Shown here one piece after another: positions 9,070-17,498 of a DNA stretch of 64,000 nucleotides; the stretch's first letter is position 1; every line of letters begins with the position of its first letter. Both the position numbers and the translations under genes were made by a program. The notes below the pieces were generated by a model. It saw only the letters and a list, made by a program, of their open reading frames with translations. It made no database searches and was not told where the DNA came from. This DNA comes from Paracoccaceae bacterium (GTDB taxonomy: Bacteria; Pseudomonadota; Alphaproteobacteria; Rhodobacterales; Rhodobacteraceae): assembly GCA_014762635.1 (NCBI GenBank), contig JABURR010000094.1, positions 1 to 64,000 of the forward strand. Reading direction: 5' to 3'.

Positions 9070-10895
9070 AGCCGTCGGCCCTGATCGATGCGTTTCTCCC
9101 GGCCGAGGGGCCGCCGCCGCGCAGTCTGCTGGCGTTCTTTCGCTGGGCGCTGTCCGGGGCAATGCCGGTGTTGACGGGCGCCGCGGTCCTTTCGGCGATG
9201 GCCGGCACGCTTGAGGTCTTCACCGCGCTGATCCTGGGGCGGGTGATCGACTCGACCATCGAGACCGGGTCCGCAGCCTATTTCTCCGAGAATGCCTGGC
9301 TTGTTGCCGGGTTCATCGTCTTCTTCGTGGTGGTGCGCCCGCTGGCTTTTGGCCTGTCATCGGCAATCAACGCGGTGGTGGTGCAGCCGAACGTGAACCC
9401 GCTGGTACTGTCGCGGCTGCATCGTTGGACCATGGGCCAGGCGGTGACCTTTTTCGACGACGATTTCGCCGGGCGGATCGCGCAGAAGCAGATGCAGACC
9501 GCCCGCGCCCTGACCGATGTGGTGGTGGAACTGATCAACGTGGTGGCCTTCGCCTTGGCTTCTCTGGTGGGGTCGGCGCTTTTGCTGACCACGATCGACT
9601 GGCGCATCGCGCTGGCGCTGACGATCTGGCTGGTGGGCTACCTGGGCCTGATCCGCTGGTTCATGCCGCGCATCCGGGAACGCTCGGCGGCGCGGGCAGC
9701 CTCGCGGGCGATGGTCTCGGGGCAGGTGGTGGACACGATCACCAACATCAAGACGGTCAAGCTGTTTGCCCATGCCGATCATGAAGACCGGGCAGCCCTG
9801 TCCGCCATGGGCGTGTTCCGCGAACGTGCGTTGGATTTCGGCGGGGTGGCCGCGCTGTTCCGCCTGTCCTTGATGACCCTTGCGGGGCTTTTGCCGGTGC
9901 TGCTCATCGGAGGAACGCTGGTGCTCTGGACGCAAGGCCTGACCACGGCAGGGGATATCGCGGCCTCAGGGGCTGTGGCGATCCGGATTGCGCAGATGAC
10001 GGGCTGGGTCAGTTTCTCGCTCATGGGTATCTATTCCAGTGTGGGTGAGGTCGAAGACGGCATGAACACGCTGACCCCGCCGCATACGCTGACCGACGCG
10101 CCCGGGGCGGTGCCGTTGAAAGACGCTGGCCCGATCCGGTTCGAGGATGTGAGTTTCGCCTACGGGCGCCGCGCGGGCGGGGTCGAGGCGATCGATCTGA
10201 CCATATCGCCGGGTGAGAAGCTGGGGATCGTCGGCGCCTCGGGGGCGGGGAAATCGACCTTGGTTGCGCTGCTTTTGCGACTCTACGACACCGAGGCGGG
10301 CCGGGTGAGCATCGGCGGGCAGGATGTCCGCGAGGTCACGCAGGAAAGCCTGCGCCGACAGATCGGGATGGTCACGCAGGAAACCGCGATGTTCAATCGC
10401 TCCGCGCGGGAGAACATCCTTTATGGCCGTCCTGATGCGTCTGAGGACGAGATGATCTCCGCAGCCAGACGGGCCGAGGCACATAGCTTCATCCTGGGGC
10501 TTGAGGATCACAAGGGCCGCACAGGGTATGAGGCGCATCTGGGCGAGCGCGGCGTGAAACTTTCTGGCGGCCAGCGCCAGCGCATCGCGCTGGCCCGCGC
10601 CATCCTGAAGGACGCGCCGATCCTCGTGCTGGATGAGGCGACAAGCGCCCTCGACAGCGAGGTGGAGGCCGAGATCCAGACCGCGCTGGAAGAGGTGATG
10701 AAGGGCAAGACCGTGCTCGCCATCGCGCATCGTCTCTCGACCCTCAACCAAATGGACCGGATCGTGGTGCTGGACCAGGGGCGAATTGTGGAGGAAGGCA
10801 CCCACTCCGCGCTTCTGGAGCAAAAGGGCCTCTATGCCCGCTACTGGGAGTGGCAATCGGGCGGATTCATCGGGTTGGAAGAGGCGGCGGAATGA
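9066..10895 (+). CDS. ABC exporter, fused permease and ATPase
   Basis: A 609-residue half-transporter of the MsbA/Atm1-like type. Six transmembrane helices lie in residues 30-330. The nucleotide-binding domain follows at about 365-600, with Walker A GASGAGKST, signature [14 protein letters not shown], Walker B ILVLDEATSALD and the switch histidine in AIAHRLS. It probably homodimerises in the inner membrane and exports a lipid, peptide or drug; the substrate is not evident. The stop overlaps the start of the downstream RNA methyltransferase. Confidence 0.92.
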   Translation: MKPSALIDAFLPAEGPPPRSLLAFFRWALSGAMPVLTGAAVLSAMAGTLEVFTALILGRVIDSTIETGSAAYFSENAWLVAGFIVFFVVVRPLAFGLSSAINAVVVQPNVNPLVLSRLHRWTMGQAVTFFDDDFAGRIAQKQMQTARALTDVVVELINVVAFALASLVGSALLLTTIDWRIALALTIWLVGYLGLIRWFMPRIRERSAARAASRAMVSGQVVDTITNIKTVKLFAHADHEDRAALSAMGVFRERALDFGGVAALFRLSLMTLAGLLPVLLIGGTLVLWTQGLTTAGDIAASGAVAIRIAQMTGWVSFSLMGIYSSVGEVEDGMNTLTPPHTLTDAPGAVPLKDAGPIRFEDVSFAYGRRAGGVEAIDLTISPGEKLGIVGASGAGKSTLVALLLRLYDTEAGRVSIGGQDVREVTQESLRRQIGMVTQETAMFNRSARENILYGRPDASEDEMISAARRAEAHSFILGLEDHKGRTGYEAHLGERGVKLSGGQRQRIALARAILKDAPILVLDEATSALDSEVEAEIQTALEEVMKGKTVLAIAHRLSTLNQMDRIVVLDQGRIVEEGTHSALLEQKGLYARYWEWQSGGFIGLEEAAE

Positions 10896-12106
10896 GCATC
10901 ACCATCGAACGGCTTGGCCATCTTGGCGACGGGATCGCGCCGGGGCCGGTTTTCGTGCCGCTGACCCTGCCCGGAGAGGTCGTTTCGGGCGAGCAGCAGG
11001 GCGACCGGATTCCCGCCCCGAAGATCGAGCAACCCTCTGAGCATCGGGTGAAACCGCCTTGCCCCCATTTCCGGTCCTGCGGGGGATGTGCGTTGCAGCA
11101 TGCCACGGATCCTTTCGTCGCCCTGTGGAAGACCGAGGTTGTGAAGACGGCCCTTGCCGCGCAGGGGATCGACGCGCCGATCCGCGGGATCGCGACCTCA
11201 CCATCCGCGTCGCGGCGGCGGGCGTCCCTGTCGGGGCGGCGCACCAAGAAGGGCAGCATCGTGGGGTTCCATGCACGGGCCTCGGATACGGTGATCGAGG
11301 TGCCTGAATGCCGCGTATTGCATCCCGACCTGCTGGCCTGCCTGCCGCTGCTGCACGAGCTGACCCGGCGCACGGGGTCGCGCAAGGGCGAGGTGTCTTT
11401 CGCGCTGACCCGCTCGCGGGCGGGGATCGATCTGGCCGTGACCGGGGCCAAGCCGATGGACACGGGTCTTCGGATCGAACTGGCCGAACTGGCCGGGATC
11501 CATGATCTTGCCCGGCTGGCCTGGGAGGGCGAGGTGGTGGTCGAGCGCCGCCCGCCGTGGCAGGCTTTCGGGTCGGCGCGGGTGGTTCCACCGTCGGGAG
11601 CCTTCCTGCAAGCGACGGAAGAGGGCGAGGCCGCGCTGCTGGCTGCGGTGAAGGAAGCGGTTGGCAAGGCAAATCGCATCGTCGATCTTTTCGCAGGATG
11701 CGGGACGTTTGCCCTGCCGCTGGCTGCTGTGGCGGAGGTTCACGCCGTTGAGGGCGAAGGCGACATGCTCGGCGCCATGGACCGGGGCTGGCGTCAGGCG
11801 CAGGGGTTGAAGCGCATCACCCACGAGGCGCGCGACCTGTTCCGGCGCCCGCTTATGTCAGCGGAACTTGCCAAGTTCGATGCGGCCGTCATCGACCCGC
11901 CACGCGCGGGGGCCGAGGCGCAGACCGCGGAGCTTGCGAAGTCGGAAATTCCCCGGATCGCGGCCGTTTCCTGTAACCCGGTCACCTTTGCCCGGGACGC
12001 GCGGCTGCTGGTTTCCGCCGGGTACCGTCTTTCCTGGGTCAGGGTGGTTGACCAGTTCCGATGGTCCCCCCATGTGGAACTCGCGGCGGCATTCAGCAGG
12101 GACTAG
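10892..12106 (+). CDS. RumA/RlmD-family 23S rRNA (uracil) methyltransferase
   Basis: A 404-residue class I SAM-dependent m5U methyltransferase. An N-terminal iron-sulfur motif CPHFRSCGGC (C-x5-C-x2-C) with a later cysteine in PECRV matches the 4Fe-4S site of RumA/RlmD. The SAM-binding loop is DLFAGCGTFALPLA. The catalytic region contains DPPRAG and the nucleophile cysteine in SCNPVTFARD. The start at 10892 overlaps the ABC transporter stop (ATGA). RlmD versus RlmC-type site specificity cannot be decided here. Confidence 0.9.
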   Translation: MSITIERLGHLGDGIAPGPVFVPLTLPGEVVSGEQQGDRIPAPKIEQPSEHRVKPPCPHFRSCGGCALQHATDPFVALWKTEVVKTALAAQGIDAPIRGIATSPSASRRRASLSGRRTKKGSIVGFHARASDTVIEVPECRVLHPDLLACLPLLHELTRRTGSRKGEVSFALTRSRAGIDLAVTGAKPMDTGLRIELAELAGIHDLARLAWEGEVVVERRPPWQAFGSARVVPPSGAFLQATEEGEAALLAAVKEAVGKANRIVDLFAGCGTFALPLAAVAEVHAVEGEGDMLGAMDRGWRQAQGLKRITHEARDLFRRPLMSAELAKFDAAVIDPPRAGAEAQTAELAKSEIPRIAAVSCNPVTFARDARLLVSAGYRLSWVRVVDQFRWSPHVELAAAFSRD

Positions 12107-12114
12107 CACCAATC

Positions 12115-12921
12115 ATGAGCGAACAGGCAAGCTTCGGGATCGCATTGCGCGAGAGGGTGGACGCGTGGCTGGACCGGCCCGAGATCCGCAATGGGATCAT
12201 CGCGGTGATCCTGTTCAACGCGATCCTTCTGGGGCTCGAGACATCCGAGGCCGTGATGTCGGCCACGGGCGACCTGATCCCGATGCTGGACCGTATCTGC
12301 CTTGCGATCTTCGTGGCCGAGCTGGGGCTGAAGATCTTTGCCCGTGGTCCGCGGTTCTTCATGAACGGCTGGAACCTGTTCGACTTCTTCATCGTCGGCG
12401 TCTCGCTGGTGCCGGGCGGGCAGGGCGTTTCGGTACTGCGGACGCTGCGGGTGCTCAGGATCCTGCGGGTCGTTTCCGCCGCGCCGCGCTTGCGCCGGGT
12501 GGTCGAGGGATTCATCACCGCCCTGCCGGGCATGGGGTCGGTCTTCATGCTGATGGGGCTGATCTTCTACATCGGTGCGGTTATGGCGACGAAATTCTTC
12601 GGGGAAGCCTTCCCCGAGTGGTTCGGAAACCTCGCGATCTCGGCCTATACGCTGTTTCAGGTCATGACGCTGGAAAGCTGGTCCATGGGGATCGTGCGTC
12701 CGGTGATGGAGGTCTATCCCTATGCCTGGGCGTTCTTCGTGCCGTTCATCATGATAACGACCTTTGCCGTGGTGAACCTGCTGGTGGGCCTGATCGTCAA
12801 CTCGATGCAGGACGCACATGCCGCCGAAGAAGGCGAACGCACCGATGCCTATCGGGATGAAGTCCTGGCCCGGCTTGTCGCGATCGAGCGACATCTGGAC
12901 GTCCGTGACGGTGAAAAGTGA
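12115..12921 (+). CDS. bacterial voltage-gated sodium channel (NaChBac/NavAb family)
   Basis: A 268-residue single-repeat six-helix channel. S1-S3 lie at about residues 25-45, 58-76 and 86-100. The S4 voltage sensor carries arginines at every third position (R109, R112, R115, R118). S5 is at about 138-160. The pore helix and selectivity filter TLESWS at 185-190 are followed by MGIVRP, and S6 is at about 202-228. The tail at 235-264 looks like the C-terminal helical bundle/coiled coil of BacNavs. TLESWS is the sodium-selective filter of this family, as in NavAb. It forms inner-membrane homotetramers. Homologs are known from marine Roseobacter relatives (NavRosD). The start at 12115 gives the usual BacNav N-terminus. 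Confidence 0.93.
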   Translation: MSEQASFGIALRERVDAWLDRPEIRNGIIAVILFNAILLGLETSEAVMSATGDLIPMLDRICLAIFVAELGLKIFARGPRFFMNGWNLFDFFIVGVSLVPGGQGVSVLRTLRVLRILRVVSAAPRLRRVVEGFITALPGMGSVFMLMGLIFYIGAVMATKFFGEAFPEWFGNLAISAYTLFQVMTLESWSMGIVRPVMEVYPYAWAFFVPFIMITTFAVVNLLVGLIVNSMQDAHAAEEGERTDAYRDEVLARLVAIERHLDVRDGEK

Positions 12922-12992
12922 AAAACGCTCCGTAAAAAGGCCAGATTCCTGTAGAATCAACACAGGCAGTTGGGTTTCTCGAGGCAGAGACA

Positions 12993-13478
12993 GTGAAACG
13001 GGCAGTTGGTTTGGGTTTGGCGCTGCTTGCGACCTCCGCGTGCAGCAAGTTCGAAAGCTATGATGGGCCGCAGGTCACGCGTGTCGTGGTCGTCAAGGAG
13101 GCCCGGACGCTTTATCTTCTGAATGAAGAGGGTGTGCTGAAGACCTATGACGTCGATCTTGGCTTCGCGCCCGAAGGCGACAAGGCCCAGGAAGGCGACG
13201 GGCGCACGCCCGAGGGCAACTACCTGATCGATAGGCGCAATCCCAACAGCCAGTATCACCTGTCGCTTGGGATCTCATACCCGAACGCACATGACGTGGC
13301 GCTGGCGCGCGCCGCGGGCGTGGAGCCGGGGGGTGACATCTTCATTCATGGCCGGTCCTGGCGGTACTGGACGGCGGGTGAAGACTGGACGGCGGGATGC
13401 ATCGCGGTACGTGACCGCGAGATTCGCGAGATCTATGCCATGGTTCAGGACGGGACGCCGATCGACATCCTGCCCTGA
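12993..13478 (+). CDS. L,D-transpeptidase catalytic-domain (YkuD) lipoprotein
   Basis: A 161-residue putative lipoprotein. The N-terminus MKRAVGLGLALLATSAC fits a lipobox cleaved before C17. The YkuD active site is complete: IFIHGR (histidine) and, 17 residues on, TAGCIAVRD (catalytic cysteine). It may cross-link or modify peptidoglycan, or be one of the many small YkuD proteins of unsettled substrate. GTG start at 12993 after a purine-rich GAGGCAGAGA stretch. It ends one base before the convergent CAP-domain lipoprotein gene. Confidence 0.88.
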   Translation: MKRAVGLGLALLATSACSKFESYDGPQVTRVVVVKEARTLYLLNEEGVLKTYDVDLGFAPEGDKAQEGDGRTPEGNYLIDRRNPNSQYHLSLGISYPNAHDVALARAAGVEPGGDIFIHGRSWRYWTAGEDWTAGCIAVRDREIREIYAMVQDGTPIDILP

Positions 13479-13479
13479 G

Positions 13480-13986
13480 TCAGGTGCCGGTGACCAAGGT
13501 CCACCAGATCTTGCCATTGGGTTCCTGGAACCATTCGAACCCAAGCTTCGTGGCACGACGATCGAGGATCACCGCGCGGGTGTCGGGCTCGTCCATCCAG
13601 GCGGCAAGGGTCTGGATCTCGGTCTCGTAGGTTTCCGAGATGTTTTCGCCCAGAAGCTGGCCCTGGTAGCCCACGCGCCGCACCCGGTCGAGCGGTGAGG
13701 ACCCATCGGACCCGAAGTGCCATGGACGGTTCTGGATCGACATGTCGCGGGAATGGGTTGCGGCAGCGGCGTTCAGTTCTGCGCTGAAGGTCAGGGGCCG
13801 CGCCCCGGAAGCGGCGCGCAGGGAATTGATCGAATCGAGCATCCGATACTGAATCGCGGCGTCTTCCCCCGACCTGATTCGGTAAACCTCGGGCACGGGT
13901 GTGCCGTCGGGGAAGTACTGCGGCCCGGTTTCACAGGCGGCAAGCAAGAGCAGGATGGGCAGAAGGAGAAACCGCGTCAGGCGCAT
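13480..13986 (-). CDS. CAP-domain (SCP/PR1-like) lipoprotein
   Basis: A 168-residue protein. The signal MRLTRFLLLPILLLLAAC is a typical lipobox (LAAC). The CAP fold follows with LNAAAATHSRDMS, W-H-FGSDG and GENIS, then WMDEPDTRAVILDRRATKLG, matching the conserved CAP signatures. Bacterial CAP proteins are extracytoplasmic; the role is mostly unknown and some bind lipids or glycans. It faces L,D-transpeptidase-like genes on both sides, which suggests envelope maintenance. The start at 13986 was chosen over 14043 because it begins the signal sequence. Confidence 0.86.
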   Translation of the reverse strand: MRLTRFLLLPILLLLAACETGPQYFPDGTPVPEVYRIRSGEDAAIQYRMLDSINSLRAASGARPLTFSAELNAAAATHSRDMSIQNRPWHFGSDGSSPLDRVRRVGYQGQLLGENISETYETEIQTLAAWMDEPDTRAVILDRRATKLGFEWFQEPNGKIWWTLVTGT

Positions 13987-14159
13987 GAAAGACCCCAGAA
14001 TTTCGGACCCGAAAGACTTAACGCGCTTGTCCGACAGGTTCAAATGTAACCTTTGCGCAACCGATTGGACGGCCCGGAATGGCCGAAGTTTGATTTGTCC
14101 CCTTTATAGGGGCAAACTATCCTCCGCTTGCTGACAACTCCGTGATGAGAGTCCTAGAC

Positions 14160-14765
14160 ATGACTGATCGTGCAAAATCCTTTCTGACCCGCCGCAGCTT
14201 CATCGGCACTGCCGCTGCCGGGGCGACGGGGCTCACCATGCCCGCGCTGGCGCAGAACGGGTCCTCTACCACCGAGCGGGAACCCGCGGTGAGTGGCCCG
14301 GTGAACCGCAATATCTCCAGCTTCAGGATGCTCGACTGGCGGCCCTATTTCGACACGCTGCGCAACGGGGCGATCCTTGTGGATACCCAGTCCCGCGCCC
14401 TGCACTACTGGTCCGATGATCGCCAGACCTACATGCTCTACCCCACGAGCATCCCGATTTCCGAGGATCTGACCCGTCGTGGACGGACCCGCGTGGTGCG
14501 CAAGGTCGAGGGGCCGGAATGGCGCCCGACGCCCGCGATGAAGGAACGCTATCCCGACTGGCCCGATTATGTCGGCCCGGGGCCGGACAACCCGCTGGGG
14601 ACCCATGCGCTGTACCTGTCGTGGACCTACTACCGGATTCACGGCACCCATGACACGCGCAAGATCGGGCGGCGGTCGTCGAACGGCTGCATCGGCCTTT
14701 ACAACGAGCATATCGCCTCGCTGTTCGGCCGGGCCAGGGTCGGCACCCAGGTTCTGCTGATCTGA
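14160..14765 (+). CDS. Tat-exported L,D-transpeptidase family protein
   Basis: About 201 residues. The N-terminus contains the twin-arginine motif TRRSFIG, then a hydrophobic stretch and ALAQ, so it is likely a Tat substrate. The YkuD active-site pair is YRIHGTHDTRKIGRRSSNGC with catalytic histidine and cysteine, the spacing of ErfK/YbiS-type enzymes. It would act on periplasmic peptidoglycan. ATG 14160 is preferred; in-frame GTG 14142 and ATG 14145 would add five or six residues. Divergent from the CAP lipoprotein gene. Confidence 0.9.
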   Translation: MTDRAKSFLTRRSFIGTAAAGATGLTMPALAQNGSSTTEREPAVSGPVNRNISSFRMLDWRPYFDTLRNGAILVDTQSRALHYWSDDRQTYMLYPTSIPISEDLTRRGRTRVVRKVEGPEWRPTPAMKERYPDWPDYVGPGPDNPLGTHALYLSWTYYRIHGTHDTRKIGRRSSNGCIGLYNEHIASLFGRARVGTQVLLI

Positions 14766-14797
14766 CCGGGCCCAGCGACCCGCACGAAAAGACCCAC

Positions 14798-15409
14798 ATG
14801 GCGCCCGGCTATCGTCGGGCACTCATGGTGGTCGTTGCGCTCAACGTCGGGTTCGGCATCGTCGAGATGATCGGCGGGTTTCTTTCCGGGTCGCAGGCGC
14901 TCAAGGCGGACGCGCTCGACTTCATCGGCGATGGGCTCATCACGTTCCTGGGCGTTCTGGCCATCGGGTGGAGCCTGGCTTGGCGTGCGCGATCGGCGCT
15001 GATGCAGAGCGTATTCCTCGGCGCGCTGGGCCTCGGGGTCATCGGCAACACGATCGCGCGGATCCTGACCGAACAGCCGGTCGAGGCCGGGATCATGGGC
15101 GCCGTGGCTGCCATGGCACTTGCGGTCAACGTGACGGCCGCGGTGATCCTTGTCCCGCATCGAAGTGGGGATGCAAACGTCCGGGCGGTCTGGCTTTTCT
15201 CGCGCAACGACGCAATCGGCAACGCGGCCGTTATATTGGCGGCCGTGCTGGTGGCCCGCACCGGTGCGACCTGGCCCGACACGATCATGGCGCTGGCGAT
15301 CGCGGGGCTGTTCCTGCATTCGGCATGGGAAATCGCGCGTGATGCGCTGCGGGATCTTGTTCAGGCCAGGTCTGACAGGCGAGGCGAGGACGGGACCCCA
15401 CCAAAGTAA
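14798..15409 (+). CDS. cation diffusion facilitator (CDF) family transporter
   Basis: A 203-residue protein with about six transmembrane segments and no cytoplasmic C-terminal metal-binding domain, shorter than the usual 290-320 residues of CDF antiporters. The metal-site signatures are ALKADALDFIGDG in TM2 and FSRNDAIGNAAV in TM5, the paired D/D and N/D positions of the family. It probably exports a divalent cation (zinc, cobalt or iron) in exchange for protons; specificity is unknown. A bidirectional terminator separates it from hemH. Confidence 0.85.
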   Translation: MAPGYRRALMVVVALNVGFGIVEMIGGFLSGSQALKADALDFIGDGLITFLGVLAIGWSLAWRARSALMQSVFLGALGLGVIGNTIARILTEQPVEAGIMGAVAAMALAVNVTAAVILVPHRSGDANVRAVWLFSRNDAIGNAAVILAAVLVARTGATWPDTIMALAIAGLFLHSAWEIARDALRDLVQARSDRRGEDGTPPK

Positions 15410-15437
15410 AAAGCGGCGCGCAGGGGCGCACCGCTTT
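15410..15437. terminator. bidirectional hairpin between the CDF gene and hemH
   Basis: Arms AAAGCGG (15410-15416) and CCGCTTT (15431-15437) with a 14-base GC-rich loop, T-rich on both exits. It lies between two convergent stops (15409 and 15470), so it can serve both transcripts. Confidence 0.7.
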
Positions 15438-15469
15438 CTTCCAAGTCTTGCGGCAAGGGCCGTGTGGCG

Positions 15470-16537
15470 TCAGTCGAGCCAGCCCGCGAGGTTGCTTTCG
15501 ATCACTTTCGACAGCGCCGCGATATGGGCGTCCTCGTCGTTGAGGCAGGGGATATAGGTGAATTGCTCACCGCCCGCGTGTTCGAAGCTCTCGCGGATTT
15601 CCTCGTTGATCTCTTCCAGCGTCTCGATGCAATCAGCCGAGAAGGCGGGCGCGATCACGGCGATCTTTTTCTTGCCGATCTCTGCCAGACGCGCGACCTC
15701 TTCCACGGTATAGGGTTTCAGCCATTCCTCGGGGCCGAACACCGACTGGAAGGTCGTGGTGATCTTGTCGTCCGACCAGCCGAGCCGCTCTTTTAGCAGG
15801 CGCGTCGTTTTCTGGCACTGGCAATGGTAGGGGTCGCCCTCCATCAGGTAGCGCTTGGGCATTCCGTGGTAAGAGACCACGAGGATATCGGGCTTTTCCT
15901 CCATTGCGGCATAGCCCTTCTCGACCGATTGGGCGAGCGCGTCGATATAGGCGGGTTCGTCGAAATAGGCGGGAACGGTGCGCACCGGCGGCTGCCATTT
16001 CAGGTCCATCAGCGACCGGAAGAACTCGTCGTTCGCCGTGGCCGAGGTCGCCCCGGCGTAATGCGGATAAAGCGGGAAGAAGAGGATCTTCTGGCAGCCC
16101 TGCGCGACCATCTCCTCAACCTTCGATTTGGTCGAGGGGTTGCCGTAGCGCATGCAGAAATCGACGATCACGTCATCGCCATAGCGTTCGGCCATGGCCG
16201 CCTTGATCTTGGCGGTCTGGTCCTTGGTGATGGTCATCAGGGGGCTTTCGCCCTTTTCCTCGTTCCAGATCGACTTGTAGGCCGCGCCCGAGGTGAACGG
16301 GCGCTTGGTCAGGATGATGAGCTGCAGAAGCGGCTGCCATTTCCACGGGCTGTAGTCGATCACCCGGCGGTCCGAGAGGAACTCGTTCAGGTAGCGGCGC
16401 ATGGACCAGTAGTCGTAATTGTCCGGGGTGCCGAGGTTGGCGATCAGAACGCCCACGCGGGCCGGAAGAATCTTCGGGTGGTCGGCGGGGGCGTGCGCCG
16501 GGCATTTCGCTTCGGCGTTGGATTTGGCGTCCAGCAT
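15470..16537 (-). CDS. hemH: ferrochelatase
   Basis: Inserts Fe2+ into protoporphyrin IX in the last step of protoheme synthesis, at the membrane. Signatures: GVLIANLGTPD near the N-terminus, WKWQPLLQLIILTKRP, YGNPS, FPLYPHYAGATSA, the catalytic-histidine motif VVSYHGMPKRY and the glutamate-rich EEINEEIRESF near the end. The start is uncertain: ATG 16537 (AGGA eight bases upstream) gives 355 residues, while ATG 16585 with a G-rich SD gives 371. Convergent with the CDF transporter gene. No iron-responsive operator is obvious upstream. Confidence 0.94.
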   Translation of the reverse strand: MLDAKSNAEAKCPAHAPADHPKILPARVGVLIANLGTPDNYDYWSMRRYLNEFLSDRRVIDYSPWKWQPLLQLIILTKRPFTSGAAYKSIWNEEKGESPLMTITKDQTAKIKAAMAERYGDDVIVDFCMRYGNPSTKSKVEEMVAQGCQKILFFPLYPHYAGATSATANDEFFRSLMDLKWQPPVRTVPAYFDEPAYIDALAQSVEKGYAAMEEKPDILVVSYHGMPKRYLMEGDPYHCQCQKTTRLLKERLGWSDDKITTTFQSVFGPEEWLKPYTVEEVARLAEIGKKKIAVIAPAFSADCIETLEEINEEIRESFEHAGGEQFTYIPCLNDEDAHIAALSKVIESNLAGWLD

Positions 16538-16604
16538 GTCTGGGGTCCTGACGTTCAAATGTTCTTTTTCGGATTGGGGGGACATAACCGGATTTCCCCC
16601 CGCG

Positions 16605-17453
16605 TCAATCTCGCTTGGGGCGCGCAATGTCGCCTGTGGCAAATTCTTCGGTGCCCAGGGCCTCGGCCAGGCTGCGGCTGGCAGTTCCTGGGCGCAGGGG
16701 CTTGGGCTGGCTTTCATCCGGCGCCCAGCCGGTGAGGAATACCGTCTCGAAACTGGCCATGACACGGCCCTCGGGGGCGGCATAGGCCTGCGCGTAGCGG
16801 TTCGCAGCATCCAGAAGCACCGATTTCCGCGTGGGCGCGCGGCGGCGCAGGGTCATGGCGTTGGTCTCGCCCATGGCGCGGAGGTCCCGCATCAGGTGCA
16901 GGGCGGAAGCATAGCTGACCTGCCGCAGGTTGCTGTCGGCCACCGGCAGCGCAAATCCCGCCCGCTGGAGCAGGGCGCCAAGGTCGCGGATCTCGCCCAT
17001 GGGCAGCACGCGTGGAGACAGGCCGCCGGTCTGCGCTGCCTCGGCCTCGGCCAGGGTGGCGCGTAGTTCCTGAAGGGTGCGACCCCCGAAAAGCACGCCA
17101 AGGAACAGCCCGTCGGGCTTTAGCGCGCGCCGGGCCTGCACCAGTTGGCCGACCGGGTCGTTGGCCCAATGTAGCGACAGCGCGTGGACCACCAGGTCGT
17201 GTGCCTGGGGTTCCAGGTCTAGTGCCTCGGTATCTGGCACGATCCGCGCCTCGGGGAAGAGCGGCGACCAGACCTGCGGAAACGGGGTGATGACGGCGGG
17301 CGTGGTAAAGTGCCTGTTAACCTCGGTCAGCCTTTCCTGAACCTCGTCCGCTGCCTCCTCGTGCAGGAAGAGCGCGGGCGCATCCGAGCGGAGCGCGCGT
17401 TCGCGCTGCCGCTCAAGCGCGGCTCTGTCCGTGAGTTCCGGCGGGGTGGTCAT
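16605..17453 (-). CDS. methyltransferase-like protein of the BioC/NDUFAF5 type, with degenerate SAM motif
   Basis: 282 residues. The C-terminal two thirds has the features of the NDUFAF5-like methyltransferase family, including LSLHWANDP, RALKPDGLFLG, GEIRDLGALLQRAGF and an ETVFLTGWAPDESQ end. The usual glycine-rich SAM motif I (DxGxGxG) is missing: the corresponding stretch reads PAVITPFPQVWSPLFPEA. Methyltransferase activity is therefore doubtful. The start at 17453 (MTTPPELTDRAAL) is chosen because the frame upstream runs antisense through comF. Divergent from comF with 45 bp between starts; this neighbourhood (comF, glutaredoxin, nitrilase) recurs in Rhodobacterales as I recall it. Confidence 0.82.
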   Translation of the reverse strand: MTTPPELTDRAALERQRERALRSDAPALFLHEEAADEVQERLTEVNRHFTTPAVITPFPQVWSPLFPEARIVPDTEALDLEPQAHDLVVHALSLHWANDPVGQLVQARRALKPDGLFLGVLFGGRTLQELRATLAEAEAAQTGGLSPRVLPMGEIRDLGALLQRAGFALPVADSNLRQVSYASALHLMRDLRAMGETNAMTLRRRAPTRKSVLLDAANRYAQAYAAPEGRVMASFETVFLTGWAPDESQPKPLRPGTASRSLAEALGTEEFATGDIARPKRD

Positions 17454-17498
17454 CGCAGCCTCTCCATCTGTTGCGGTGATAAGGAGGGCGGGCCTCAA

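Noticed and set aside
14093-14117. TTTGTCCCC/GGGGCAAA inverted repeat upstream of the Tat-exported YkuD gene
   Set aside because: Imperfect and single; could be a promoter-region palindrome but there is nothing to assign it to.
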